From: Sinomonas atrocyanea
GTDB taxonomy: Bacteria; Actinomycetota; Actinomycetes; Actinomycetales; Micrococcaceae
Direction: 5' to 3'
DNA: 64,000 bases
Assembly: GCF_001577305.1 (NCBI RefSeq)
Contig: NZ_CP014518.1
Span: forward strand, 3,782,001 to 3,846,000
Shown here: positions 1-8,700 of the stretch, piece after piece
How the letters are laid out: every line of letters begins with the position of its first letter
Numbering within the stretch: the first letter of the stretch is position 1
Position numbers and translations under genes: made by a program
Notes under the pieces: model-generated
What the model was told of the DNA's origin: nothing
The model's input: the letters and a program-made list of their open reading frames with translations, nothing else
Database searches by the model: none

Positions 1-921
1 CAGGGCCAGGTCGATGCCGGTCACCACGGGCGGGGCCTTCCGCACGCGGCCGACGGCGAGGCCCTCCCCCGCGAGCAGCGGCTCGCCGTGCGCGCCGCCC
101 GGCTCGGGCCGGGCCCGCAGCGGCCGCGCGGGCTCGTCCCCGGTGAGCGGGTGCCAGCCGGGGACCCACACGCCCGAGGCGGCCAGCCGGCGTCGTGCGT
201 CGGCGTCGGCGAGCACGGCGTCCGGCGAGCCGTCGGCGAGGAGTCCCCCGGCGGCGTCGAGCACCACGACCCGGTCGACCAGGCCGGCCCACACCGCGAC
301 CCGGTGCTCGACCACCACGAGCGTGGCGCCGGTGCGGTCCAGGCTGCGGCGCACGGCCTCCCGGACCTCCTCGACGCCGGCGGGGTCGAGGTTGGCGGTG
401 GGCTCGTCGAGGAGCACCAGGCCGGGCTCCATGGCGAGGATGCCCGCGAGGGCGAGGCGCTGCTTCTGCCCGCCGGAGAGGGAGGAGGTGGGGTGGTCGA
501 GGGGCACGGCCAGGCCCACGTCGTCGAGGGCGCGGTGCACCCGGGGCCAGATCTCCTCCCGGGGCACGGCGAGGTTCTCGCACCCGAAGGCGACCTCGTC
601 GCCCACGCGGGCCATGGCGATCTGCCCGTCGGGGTCCTGGAGGACGAGGCCGGCGCGGCCCCGCGCGTGGGGGGCGGGGACGCCGTCGACCGTCAGGACG
701 CCGAGTTCCTCGCCCTCCTCCGCGGCGCCGAGCACGCCCGCGAGCGCGTGCAGGAGGGTGGACTTGCCGGCCCCGGACGCGCCGAGGAGCAGGACCCGCT
801 CCCCCGGCGCGATCGTCAGGTCGAGGTCCTTGACGGCGAAGGCCTTCCGGCCCGCGTGCCGCCAGCCCCACCCGCGGGCGCTGACGCCCGCGGGCCCACG
901 CCCCCCGCCTGCCTGCGGCAT
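1..921 (-). CDS. ECF transporter tandem ATP-binding protein, partial (runs off left edge)
   Basis: ATPase that powers the energy-coupling-factor importer whose S component lies just upstream. Reading the complement from the ATG at 921, residues about 47-54 are a Walker A loop (GASGAGKST), a SLSGGQKQR signature follows near residue 144, and the Walker B LVLLDEPTANLD near 168. After a linker rich in Pro and Gly the sequence restarts with LLAGEGLAVGRVRK, which looks like the first strand of a second ABC domain, so the protein is probably a double ATPase like YkoD; the second domain and the T component would lie left of position 1. The start is 2 bp after the stop of the S component, so the two are one operon under the TPP riboswitch. 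Substrate (thiamine or HMP) is inferred from the riboswitch and the partner. Confidence 0.9.
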   Translation of the reverse strand, partial: MPQAGGGRGPAGVSARGWGWRHAGRKAFAVKDLDLTIAPGERVLLLGASGAGKSTLLHALAGVLGAAEEGEELGVLTVDGVPAPHARGRAGLVLQDPDGQIAMARVGDEVAFGCENLAVPREEIWPRVHRALDDVGLAVPLDHPTSSLSGGQKQRLALAGILAMEPGLVLLDEPTANLDPAGVEEVREAVRRSLDRTGATLVVVEHRVAVWAGLVDRVVVLDAAGGLLADGSPDAVLADADARRRLAASGVWVPGWHPLTGDEPARPLRARPEPGGAHGEPLLAGEGLAVGRVRKAPPVVTGIDLAL

Positions 922-923
922 GC

Positions 924-1529
924 TCAGACGTCCGCCGCGCGGCCCGCCGCGAACGCCGAGAGCGCCCCCGTCCGGGCCAGGCCCCGCACGGCGAGCCAGC
1001 TGAGCAGGCCCGCGATGACGGCGCCGGAGATGACGGCGAGGACCGTGTACACGGCCTGCCAGCCGAACTCCCACTCGGGGAAGTAGATGATCACCTCGGA
1101 CACGCCGAGCGCGAGCCCGGAGAGGGCGCCGGCCAGCAGCGAGACGCCGAGGTTCCAGCGGCGGTAGCGGAAGGCCGCGAACGCGACCTCGGCGCCGGCG
1201 CCCTGGACCAGGCCGGAGAGCAGCACGGCGAGGCCGAACTGCGAGCCCAGCAGCGCCTCGACCACGGCCGCGAGGATCTCGCAGAACAGCGCCGCGCCGG
1301 GCTTGCGGATGATCAGGCCGCCGAGCACGCCGGCGATCACCCAGCCGCCGGCGTAGATCCCGCCGAGCGGGGCGAACGCCGCCGTGGCGGCCTGCACGCC
1401 CACGTAGCCCTGGTCCCAGAGCCAGAAGATGACGCCGCAGGCCACGGAGACGACCGCGGCCACGACGATGTCGACGACCCGCCAGCTGTAGGTGGCCTTG
1501 GTGGGTGCGTTGCGGGTGGTTCCAGACAT
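924..1529 (-). CDS. ykoE: ECF transporter S component, YkoE-like (thiamine/HMP)
   Basis: Membrane substrate-binding subunit of an ECF importer, 201 aa, with about five hydrophobic segments. The N-terminal YSWRVVDIVVAAVV helix, the GVIFWLWDQGY segment and the FAPLGGIYAGGW motif fit the YkoE family of thiamine-precursor importers. It is the first gene after a TPP riboswitch, which supports a thiamine or hydroxymethylpyrimidine substrate. ATG at 1529 is preceded by AGGAGG with 7-nt spacing, and that Shine-Dalgarno is buried in a hairpin (1537-1555). Followed at 2 bp by the ATPase. Precise ligand not deducible from sequence alone. Confidence 0.88.
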   Translation of the reverse strand: MSGTTRNAPTKATYSWRVVDIVVAAVVSVACGVIFWLWDQGYVGVQAATAAFAPLGGIYAGGWVIAGVLGGLIIRKPGAALFCEILAAVVEALLGSQFGLAVLLSGLVQGAGAEVAFAAFRYRRWNLGVSLLAGALSGLALGVSEVIIYFPEWEFGWQAVYTVLAVISGAVIAGLLSWLAVRGLARTGALSAFAAGRAADV

Positions 1530-1536
1530 TGAGTGT

Positions 1537-1555
1537 CCTCCTGTGCCTCAGGAGG
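1537..1555 (-). promoter_or_regulatory. Shine-Dalgarno-sequestering hairpin of the TPP riboswitch
   Basis: Perfect 7-bp stem CCTCCTG/CAGGAGG with a 5-nt loop. The 3' arm contains the AGGAGG ribosome binding site of the S-component gene. A second small hairpin GGCAGC-AGAG-GCTGCC lies between it and the aptamer. The arrangement indicates control at translation initiation rather than a U-tract terminator. Confidence 0.75.
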
Positions 1556-1584
1556 GGAGGGCAGCCTCTGCTGCCTTGAGAACT

Positions 1585-1703
1585 CGACTCCCTTCGCCGG
1601 TACTAGCCGGAGCAGGTTCGAGGGTCTGCGGTGTCCCGCACTCTCAGCGCCCTGTGCTCCCGCCCGGCTGCAGTGCCGGCGCGGGGGCGACGCTCCCCTG
1701 TCG
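1585..1703 (-). promoter_or_regulatory. TPP riboswitch (THI element)
   Basis: On the complement the conserved THI core is readable: CTGAGAG (1642-1648 region), GACCCTCGAACCTG, then CCGGCTAGTACCGGCGAAGGGA. The 5' part AGGGGAGCG at 1691-1703 and terminal CGAC/GTCG pairing (1700-1703 with 1585-1588) close the aptamer, giving an enlarged P3 arm. It sits in the leader of the ECF thiamine-type importer genes. Expected action is repression when TPP is bound. Confidence 0.93.
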
Positions 1704-1799
1704 TTTGTGCGCCCAGTCTACGCGTTCCGGCGCGCCCTGCGCCCGCCGTGACGGCCGAAACCCGGGGTGCCCGGCCCCGCGCACGTTAGGCTGGCCACC

Positions 1800-2060
1800 A
1801 TGAGCATCCTCATCAAGCTCCTCGGGACCGCCATCAGCATCGGCGCCGGGATCGTGGCCACCAAGCTCGTCGACTTCGTCTGGGAGAAGAGCACCGGGAG
1901 CGCCCCGCCCAAGGACGCGACCAACCTCGAGGAGAGCCTGCGGGACACGCTAGTGTTCGCCCTCGTCTCTGCCGGGGTCGGCGCCGTGATCCAGACCCTC
2001 ACCCAGCGCTACACGCAGCGCGCCATCGCCAACTTCAAGAAGACGCCCGAGCTCACCTGA
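1800..2060 (+). CDS. DUF4235 domain membrane protein
   Basis: Small protein of 86 aa, no known function. An N-terminal hydrophobic stretch (LIKLLGTAISIGAGIVATKLVDFVWEK) and a second one (TLVFALVSAGVGAVIQTL) match the two-helix pattern of the actinobacterial DUF4235 family. An upstream in-frame GTG exists but the ATG at 1800 is preferred because a TAGGCT box at 1787-1792 sits 7 nt before it, which suggests a leaderless transcript. It stands alone, followed by a repeat-rich gap. Confidence 0.75.
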   Translation: MSILIKLLGTAISIGAGIVATKLVDFVWEKSTGSAPPKDATNLEESLRDTLVFALVSAGVGAVIQTLTQRYTQRAIANFKKTPELT

Positions 2061-2131
2061 GCCCGGCCCCCTTCTCGGGGCACGCGCTCTTCTGTGGGGC
2101 AGCTTCTGGGAGTCAGCTCCTGCGAGCGATT

Positions 2132-2213
2132 CCGACCGGCTTTGCCCCCTCCCTGCGGCGTGTCGTCCGGCGCAGCGGCGTGTCGGGATGGTCTCCCACC
2201 GAAAGCCGGTCGG
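2132..2213. repeat. Palindrome-ended repeat family A, copy 1 (solo)
   Basis: 82 bp with perfect 12-bp terminal inverted repeats CCGACCGGCTTT (2132-2143) and AAAGCCGGTCGG (2202-2213). The ends are shared with the copies at 34335 and 35375; the interior keeps GGCGTGTCG but is otherwise diverged. No nuclease gene adjoins this copy. Confidence 0.85.
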
Positions 2214-2253
2214 TTCCAACGGCCGGCGGCGAGCCCGCGGCCAGGCGACGGAC

Positions 2254-2284
2254 GCGCACGACGCCGGCCGCCGCCGTCGTGCGC
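2254..2284. terminator. GCACGACG hairpin downstream of DUF4235 gene
   Basis: Stem GCGCACGACG (2254-2263) pairs with CGTCGTGCGC (2275-2284). Contains one copy of the GCACGACGCCGGCC motif that recurs through the window. It has no U tract; a terminator role is inferred. Confidence 0.45.
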
Positions 2285-2451
2285 CCGGCCCGCATCACGC
2301 TGCGCGCGCCATCAGCACCGAGAAGCGCCCCCGCAACCCGCAGAAGCTGCCCCACAGGAGCTGACCTCCAGAAGGTGCCCCACAGGAGCTGACCTTCAGA
2401 AGGTGCCCCACAGAAGCTGACCTTCAGAAGGTGACTCCCAGATGGGAGGGG

Positions 2452-2841
2452 CTAGGGGGCGCCGCCGTCGGAGCCGTGCTCACGTTCGACCCGGGCCACG
2501 ACGTCCTCGAGCTCGTCGACGGAGAGGTTCCTCCGGTCGTAGTGCTTGGTCCGGTAGCCGGCCCGGCCGACCATGTGGGCCGAGACCGGCGCCGTCAGCA
2601 GCTGGAAGATCCACGCGACGGCGAGCAGCGGCACTAGCGCCCACGCCCGCCACTGCAGCCCCACGGCCGTGAGCAGCAGGAGGGACCCGAGCACCTGCGG
2701 CTTGGTGGCGGCGTGCATGCGCGTGAGCAGGTCCGGGAAGCGCAGGAGCCCGATCGCGGCGGCGAGGGACAGCGCCGATCCGAGGACCATGAGCACGGCC
2801 GCGGCCCAGGTGAGGACGGCGTCGAGGGCGTCGGGACTCAC
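2452..2841 (-). CDS. mrpG: Na+/H+ antiporter subunit G
   Basis: 129-aa membrane subunit of the Mrp complex. Three hydrophobic helices, with the family stretch GLLRFPDLLTRMHAATKPQVLG, then PVSAHMVGRAGY before an acidic cytoplasmic tail. GTG start overlaps the mrpF stop by 4 bp (GTGA), so translation is coupled. Last gene of the operon A-C-D-E-F-G, which exchanges external protons for internal Na+ and helps pH and salt homeostasis. The downstream side is the 28-bp repeat array. Confidence 0.95.
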   Translation of the reverse strand: MSPDALDAVLTWAAAVLMVLGSALSLAAAIGLLRFPDLLTRMHAATKPQVLGSLLLLTAVGLQWRAWALVPLLAVAWIFQLLTAPVSAHMVGRAGYRTKHYDRRNLSVDELEDVVARVEREHGSDGGAP

Positions 2842-3125
2842 GGACGCCTCCTCTCCTGCACGAAGCGGGCCACGGTGACGGAGCCGATGAAGCCGATCAG
2901 CGTGATGCCCGCGACGAGGGCGAGGTGGTTCGTGTGCCGGTTGGCGGCCATGTCGAGCAGGAGCGCGCTGGCCACGACCACGAGGAGCACGTCGGCCGCG
3001 AGGACGCGGTCCAGCAGCGCCGGGCCCTTGATCATCCGCAGGATCGCGCCGAAGCCGGCGAGGGACAGCAGCACGCTGCAGACGGCGAGCACCCCGGGCA
3101 TGATCTGCGCGGCGGCCCCGGTCAT
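2838..3125 (-). CDS. mrpF: Na+/H+ antiporter subunit F
   Basis: 95-aa hydrophobic subunit with three predicted helices. The segment RMIKGPALLDRVLAADVLLV followed by a short TNHLALV stretch is characteristic of MrpF/PhaF. ATG at 3125 overlaps the mrpE stop by 4 bp, and its own stop overlaps mrpG by 4 bp. Required with the other Mrp subunits for complex assembly. Confidence 0.95.
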   Translation of the reverse strand: MTGAAAQIMPGVLAVCSVLLSLAGFGAILRMIKGPALLDRVLAADVLLVVVASALLLDMAANRHTNHLALVAGITLIGFIGSVTVARFVQERRRP

Positions 3126-3709
3126 CCCAGGCCCCCCTCGCCCTTCTCGGCAGCGAGCATGCGGTCCAGGTGCGCCTCCTCGGTCACGAGTGCGAGTTCC
3201 TCCTTGGTGCCCATGATGCGGATCAGCTCGGCCTCGGCGGCCAGCACCTCGCGGCGCACCCGCTCCGCGCCGGCCGCGTCCTCGACGTCGACGTAGTGCA
3301 CGTAGAGCGTCGCGTTCGCGCGGTCGACGTCGACCACGAGCGAGCCCGGCACGAGCGAGATCACGTGGCCGGTGGCCGTGACCATGAGGTCCGCGTGGCT
3401 GCGCAGCGGCACGGCGACCACGGCGCTGCGCACCCGCGGGCCCTTGGCCACGGCCAGCCAGAGCAGCTGCACGCTTGCCGCGATGACCTGCCCCACGAAC
3501 ACGACCGCGTACCGGGCGGCGTGGAGCACGTTGAACCGGCCGCTCAGCTCCACCGGCGGCAGGTAGAACAGGCGCGTCACGACGAGCGCCACGATCACGC
3601 CGAAGACCAGGTTCCCAGGCGAGAAGTCCTGCCAGAGGGCACCCCACACGAGCACGAGCCATGCGAGCAGCGGCAGTTCGGTGCGCAGCGAGGTCCTGGG
3701 CCGGCTCAT
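3122..3709 (-). CDS. mrpE: Na+/H+ antiporter subunit E
   Basis: 195-aa MrpE family protein. N-terminal membrane helices (LPLLAWLVLVWGALWQDFSPGN, LVFGVIVALVV) are followed by a soluble part with TATGHVISLVPGSLVVDVD, typical of the family, and a family-variable charged tail. ATG at 3709 overlaps the mrpD stop by 4 bp. Membrane-anchored accessory subunit of the antiporter. Confidence 0.94.
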   Translation of the reverse strand: MSRPRTSLRTELPLLAWLVLVWGALWQDFSPGNLVFGVIVALVVTRLFYLPPVELSGRFNVLHAARYAVVFVGQVIAASVQLLWLAVAKGPRVRSAVVAVPLRSHADLMVTATGHVISLVPGSLVVDVDRANATLYVHYVDVEDAAGAERVRREVLAAEAELIRIMGTKEELALVTEEAHLDRMLAAEKGEGGLG

Positions 3710-5280
3710 CGACGGCCCCCCACCGTGGCCTGGGCGTGGGCGGCGGCCGCCGCATCGGTGCCGAGGACCGCGGAGATGTACCCGGTGCGGTCCAGCATCT
3801 CCTGCGCGGACTGCGCGCTGAGCCGGAACAGCGGGCCGGCGAAGACGGTCAGGGCGAGCCCCACGGCGACGAGCCCCGCCGTCGCGCCCACCATCGACTT
3901 CGGCAGCGCGTTCGCCGCGGCGGGGGCCAGGAGCCCCCGGTCCGGCGCCTCCGCGTCCTCGGGCCGGCGCCAGAAAGCGCGGCTCCACACCCGGGCCATG
4001 GCCAGCAGGGTCAGCAGGCTCACCACGACGCCGGCCGCCACGAGCACGAGCGCGAGCGGCGTCCCCTGCTGCACACCGGCCTGCAGGAGGCCCAGCTTGC
4101 CGAGGAACCCGGACAGGGGCGGGATGCCGGAGAGGTTCATGGCCGGCAGGAAGTACAGCAGGGCCAGCAGGGGCGAGAGCTTCGCGAGGCCGCCGAGCCG
4201 GTCGATCGAGGACGAGCCGGCGCGCCGCTCCACGAGCCCGGCCACGAGGAACAGGGATGTCTGGACCGTGATGTGGTGCACCACGTAGTACACCGCGGCG
4301 GCGAGCCCGAGGACTGAGCTCAGGGCCGCGCCGAAGACCATGTAGCCGATGTGGCTGACGAGGGTGAAGGACAGCAGCCTCTTGATGTCCGTCTGGGCGA
4401 TCGCGCCGAGGATGCCCACCACCATCGTGGCCAGGGCCACGACCATGAGCGGGGCGTTGAGCGTGTCCCCGGGGAACAGCAGCGTCTCGGTGCGGATGAT
4501 CGCGTACACGCCGACCTTGGTCAGCAGGCCCGCGAACACCGCCGTCACGGGCGCGGGCGCCGTCGGGTAGGAGTCCGGCAGCCAGAAGGACAGCGGGAAG
4601 ACGGCCGCCTTGATCCCGAAGGCCACGAGCAGCATCGAGTGCAGGAGCGTCCGCGTGCCGGGGTCGAGCTGGCCGAGCTTGACCGCGAGGTCGGCCATGT
4701 TCACCGTGCCCGTCGCGCCGTAGACCATGGCGATCGCGATGAGGAACAGCAGCGAGGACACGACGCTGACCACCACGTAGGTGACGCCAGCGCGGATGCG
4801 GGGCCCGGTGCCGCCGAGGGTCATGAGCACGTAGCTGGCGGTCAGGAGGATCTCGAAGCCGACGTAGAGGTTGAACAGGTCGCCCGCGAGGAACGCGTTG
4901 GAGACGCCCGCGACGAGGATCATGTAGCTGGGGTGGAAGACGGAGATGGGCCCGTCCTTGTCCCCGTCCGCCATGCCCTGCCCGGTGGCGTACACGAGCA
5001 CGGCGAGGCTCACCGTCGTCGAGATGACGAGCATGAGCGAGGAGAACTGGTCCACGACCATGGTGATGCCGAACGGCGGCAGCCACCCGCCGATCGTCAC
5101 GGCCGAGGTGCCCCCGTCCCACACGGACGCGAGGAGCACGCACTCGAGGACTAGGGTGAGGGCGAGGACGGAGATCGTGACCGTCCGCTGGGCGCGCTCC
5201 TGGCGCAGGAGCACGAAGGCGAGGGCGGCCCCGAAGATGGGGAGGACGACGGCGAGCGGCGCCAGGCTGGCGATGTTCAC
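3706..5280 (-). CDS. mrpD: Na+/H+ antiporter subunit D (NuoM/N-like)
   Basis: 524-aa proton-translocating subunit related to complex I NuoM/NuoN. About 14 hydrophobic segments; the proton-channel motifs LLTASYVLMTLGG, AFGIKAAVFPLSFWLPDSYPTAPAPVTAVFAGLLTKVG (conserved Lys residues) and TDIKRLLSFTLVSHIGYM are readable. The GTG start at 5280 overlaps the mrpC stop by 4 bp (GTGA). Length is as usual for MrpD. Confidence 0.96.
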   Translation of the reverse strand: MNIASLAPLAVVLPIFGAALAFVLLRQERAQRTVTISVLALTLVLECVLLASVWDGGTSAVTIGGWLPPFGITMVVDQFSSLMLVISTTVSLAVLVYATGQGMADGDKDGPISVFHPSYMILVAGVSNAFLAGDLFNLYVGFEILLTASYVLMTLGGTGPRIRAGVTYVVVSVVSSLLFLIAIAMVYGATGTVNMADLAVKLGQLDPGTRTLLHSMLLVAFGIKAAVFPLSFWLPDSYPTAPAPVTAVFAGLLTKVGVYAIIRTETLLFPGDTLNAPLMVVALATMVVGILGAIAQTDIKRLLSFTLVSHIGYMVFGAALSSVLGLAAAVYYVVHHITVQTSLFLVAGLVERRAGSSSIDRLGGLAKLSPLLALLYFLPAMNLSGIPPLSGFLGKLGLLQAGVQQGTPLALVLVAAGVVVSLLTLLAMARVWSRAFWRRPEDAEAPDRGLLAPAAANALPKSMVGATAGLVAVGLALTVFAGPLFRLSAQSAQEMLDRTGYISAVLGTDAAAAAHAQATVGGRR

Positions 5281-5783
5281 TCCCGCTCCGCCTCCTTCCG
5301 CTGGAGGGCATGGGACCGGGGATCGGGCGCGGAGAGGACCGCCTGGTCGGCGGCCGCCGCGGCCTCTGGGCTCGGGAACTCGGACGGGTCGTCGGGGACG
5401 TCGGCGTCGTCCTCGGCGTCCCAGCTGGGCTGGGCGGCGACTCGGCGGTCCTCGAGGTCGTCCGCGACGACGTCGGCGCGGCCCAGCTGCCACGTCCGGT
5501 AGACGAGGGCGAGCAGGAACGCGGTCACGGCGAACGAGATGACGATCGAGGTGAGGATCAGGGCCTGCGGGAGCGGGTCGCTGTAGGCGGCCGCGGAGGT
5601 GCCCCTGGTGACGAGCGGGGCGAGTCCGGCGCCGCCGCCGGTGGCCAGCAGCAGGACGTTGGCGCCGTTGGTCAGCAGCATGAGCCCGAGGAGCACGCGG
5701 GTAAGGGAGCGCTCGAGCAGCAGGTAGATGCCCGTGGCGAAGAGGAGCCCGGCGAGGATGGCCAGGGTGAGGTTGACGGTCAT
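5277..5783 (-). CDS. mrpC: Na+/H+ antiporter subunit C (NuoK-like)
   Basis: 168 aa. The first about 100 residues are a three-helix NuoK-like subunit (LTRVLLGLMLLTNGANVLLL, DPLPQALILTSIVISFAV). A hydrophilic acidic C-terminal tail of about 65 residues (RRVAAQPSWDAEDDADVPDD and on) is longer than in Bacillus MrpC but common in actinobacteria. ATG at 5783 overlaps the mrpA stop by 4 bp. Confidence 0.95.
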   Translation of the reverse strand: MTVNLTLAILAGLLFATGIYLLLERSLTRVLLGLMLLTNGANVLLLATGGGAGLAPLVTRGTSAAAYSDPLPQALILTSIVISFAVTAFLLALVYRTWQLGRADVVADDLEDRRVAAQPSWDAEDDADVPDDPSEFPSPEAAAAADQAVLSAPDPRSHALQRKEAERE

Positions 5784-8700
5784 CGCGCGGCCCCCTCGCG
5801 CTCGGCCTTGCTCCTGCGGGCCTCGGCCTTCGCGGCGGCCTCGATCTGCTCGTCGATGCCCGAGCCGAGGCTGCGCAGCACATCGATCACGAGCCCCACG
5901 ACCACGAGGTACACGCCGACGTCGAAGATAGTCGAGGTCACGAACTTCACGTCACCGAAGACCGGGAGCCAGATCGTCAGGATGGCGCTCTGGAAGACCT
6001 CTGCGCCGGCCGCGAGCGGAACGGCCGCGGAGAGCGCCGCCGTGGCCAGGCCGATTCCGAGGACTGCGCCCGGGCTGACCGGTGCGGCCTCGTGCAGCTC
6101 GAAGCGGCCCCCCGCGAGGTATCGGATGGTGAGCGCGAGCCCGGCGACGAGGCCGCCGGCGAACCCGCCGCCCGGGAAGTTGTGCCCGGCCAGGAGGAGG
6201 TACACCGAGAAGACGATCATGGAGTGGAAGAGGAGCCGGGTGACGACCTCGAAGATGATCGAGCGGCGCTCGGGGGCGAGCGTGCGCCCGGCCACGAGCC
6301 AGGGGTCGCGCTCCACGGTGGCGAACGTGCGGGCCACGGCGAGCTCGGCCGCTCCGCGGGAACGCGCCTCGACGCCGCGCACGCGGCCGATGCTGCCCGT
6401 GGGCACGTCCGCGGTCGCCGTGAGGGCGCGTCCGCGGTGCCGGATGAAGATCAGGCTCGCGATCCCGGTCGCGGCGAGCGCGAGGACCGAGATCTCGCCG
6501 AACGTGTCCCACGCCCGCAGGTCCACGAGGGTGACGTTGACGATGTTCAGGCCGCCCCCGCCCCTGTAGGCGAGGTCGGGGAACTGCAGCGAGATGGGCT
6601 CGACGACCCGGGCGCCCATGGCCGCGAGCCCCGCGAGCACCATGGCGGTGCCGAACGCGGCGGCGATGACGATGCGCGCCGCGCGGTACCGGCCGCCCGT
6701 GCGGTCCCGCAGCTGCGGGGGCAGGCTGCGCAGGCCCAGGACGAACGCCACGAGCACGATCGTCTCGACCAGCATCTGCGTCACGGCGAGGTCCGGGGCG
6801 CCCTGCAGCGCGAAGATGAGCGCGATGCCGTAGCCGGTGATGGAGACCATGAGGACCGCGAGGAAGCGTTTGTTGGCCCGCACCGCCGCGAGCGCGCCGA
6901 CGGCGATCGCGGCCCCGATCACCGGAATGAGCGGCGAGCCGGGGTCCACGAGCGTGACGCGCTCGGGCGGGGGCAGGGGCACCCCTCCGGTCAGGAGCAC
7001 CGCGAGCGGCACGATCGCGGCCACGGCGAGGATCACGGCCAGGTAGAAGAAGAGGGAACCGCGCTGGGTCCGGCCCGTGACCCAGATGGCGGCCTGGTCC
7101 ACCGCGCCGATGAGGGCCCGGTAGCCGCGCTCGGCGTCCGCCGGCACGTTCGCGCGGGCCTGGGCGCGGCCCACGGCGTCCCGCCGTGCGAACAGGGCAG
7201 CGCCGAGGATCCACCCGGCCGCCGAGAGTGCCAGGGGCAGGCTGATGCCGTGCCACGCCGCGAGGTGCGGCAGCGGCGCGGGCGAGGGGCCGGCGTCGTG
7301 CGCCGCGGCGGCACCTGCCGCCACGGACGCCGCATACGGGGCCGCCCACGCGTCCACCGGGGCGGGCCACAGGCCGTACGCGAGGCCGGCGAGCGCGAGG
7401 AGCGCCGGGGCGAGGGCGAACAGCGGGGTGATGGGGGTGAAGGGAGTGTCCGCCACCCCCGGCTTGCGGGCGAACGCGCCCCACACGAAGCGGGCGCTGT
7501 AGGCCACGGTCAGCGCCGAACCGAGGGCGAAGCCGACGAGCAGGACGGCCTCCCACGCGGCCGGCAGGGGCGTGTGCGCGAAGGCGTCGAAGATGGCCTC
7601 CTTGGCCACGAACCCGCCGAACAGCGGCAGCCCGGCCATCGACGCCGCGGCGAGGGTCCCCGCCACGGCGAGGGCGCGGGAGCGGCCGAACACGCCCGAG
7701 AGGCGGCGCAGGTCGCGGGTGCCGGTCTGGTGGTCGATGATCCCGACCACGAGGAACAGGGCGGCCTTGAACAGCGCGTGGGCCACGACCATCGCGAGCC
7801 CGGCCAGCGCCGCCGCGGGCGTGCCGAGGCCCACGACGGCGACCATGAAACCGAGCTGGCTCACGGTGCCGAACGCGAGGATGAGCTTGATGTCGTGCTG
7901 GCGCAGCGACCGGTACCCGCCCAGCAGCATGGTCGCGAGCCCGAAGGCGAGGACCACCGGCTGCCAGTATGCGGTCGCGGCCAGGGCGGGGGCGAGCCGG
8001 GCCACGAGGTACACGCCGGCCTTGACCATCGCGGCCGCGTGCAGGTACGCCGAGACGGGGGTGGGGGCGGCCATGGCCGCCGGGAGCCAGAAGTGGAATG
8101 GCACGAGGGCCGACTTGCTCAGCGCGCCCACGAGCGTGAGCACCGCGCCGGCCGCGACGGGCACGGCCGTGGTCGGGTCGGCCACGAGGGCGGGCGCCTT
8201 CTCCAGCAGCGCCGAGATGCGGTACGTCCCGGCAGCCTCGCCCAGGAGGATCAGGCCCACGAGCATGGCCAGGCCCCCGGCGGTCGTGACCACGAGCGCC
8301 TGCAGGGCCGAGCGGCGGGCGGAGAGGCGCACGTTCGCGTAGCCGATGAGGAGGTAGGAGAGGACCGTGGTCAGCTCCCAGAAGATGAACAGGGCAATGA
8401 GGTCGTCCGCCGTGACGAGCCCGAACATCGCGCCCGCGAACGCGAGCATCTGCCCGCCGAAGCCGCCCAGGCCCGCGTCGCCGCGCTTGAAGTAGCGGGC
8501 GCAGTAGAGCAGGACGAGCGCACCCACCCCGAGCACGAGCAGGCACAGGACCCAGGCGAGCGGGTCCAGCCGGAAGGCCAGCTGGACCCCGAGGGTGGGG
8601 ACGAAGTCCCAGGATTCGACAATCCCGCGGGCCGGGGACGCCGCCGCGGCGCCGTGCGCGGCGGCGGCGACCGGGCCGGCGTCGTACGCCGACGGGCCCA

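Larger units (their letters stand above)
2091..2440. repeat. Repeat-rich gap: 28-bp tandem repeats with an inverted partner
   Basis: The 390-base interval 2061-2451 holds no credible gene. Three 28-bp units plus a partial one, based on CAGAAGGTGCCCCACAGGAG, run from 2341 to about 2440. Positions 2091-2108 are the reverse complement of the start of the first unit (17 of 18 bases). Between them lie an 82-bp palindrome-ended element (2132-2213) and a GCACGACG hairpin (2254-2284). The function is unknown. Confidence 0.8.

Noticed and set aside
1..1086. Plus-strand frames at 14-1086
   Set aside because: The complement encodes a clear ABC ATPase with Walker A, signature and Walker B motifs.
2341..2440. 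Tandem 28-bp repeats as a CRISPR array
   Set aside because: Units are directly adjacent with no spacers and no cas genes are present.
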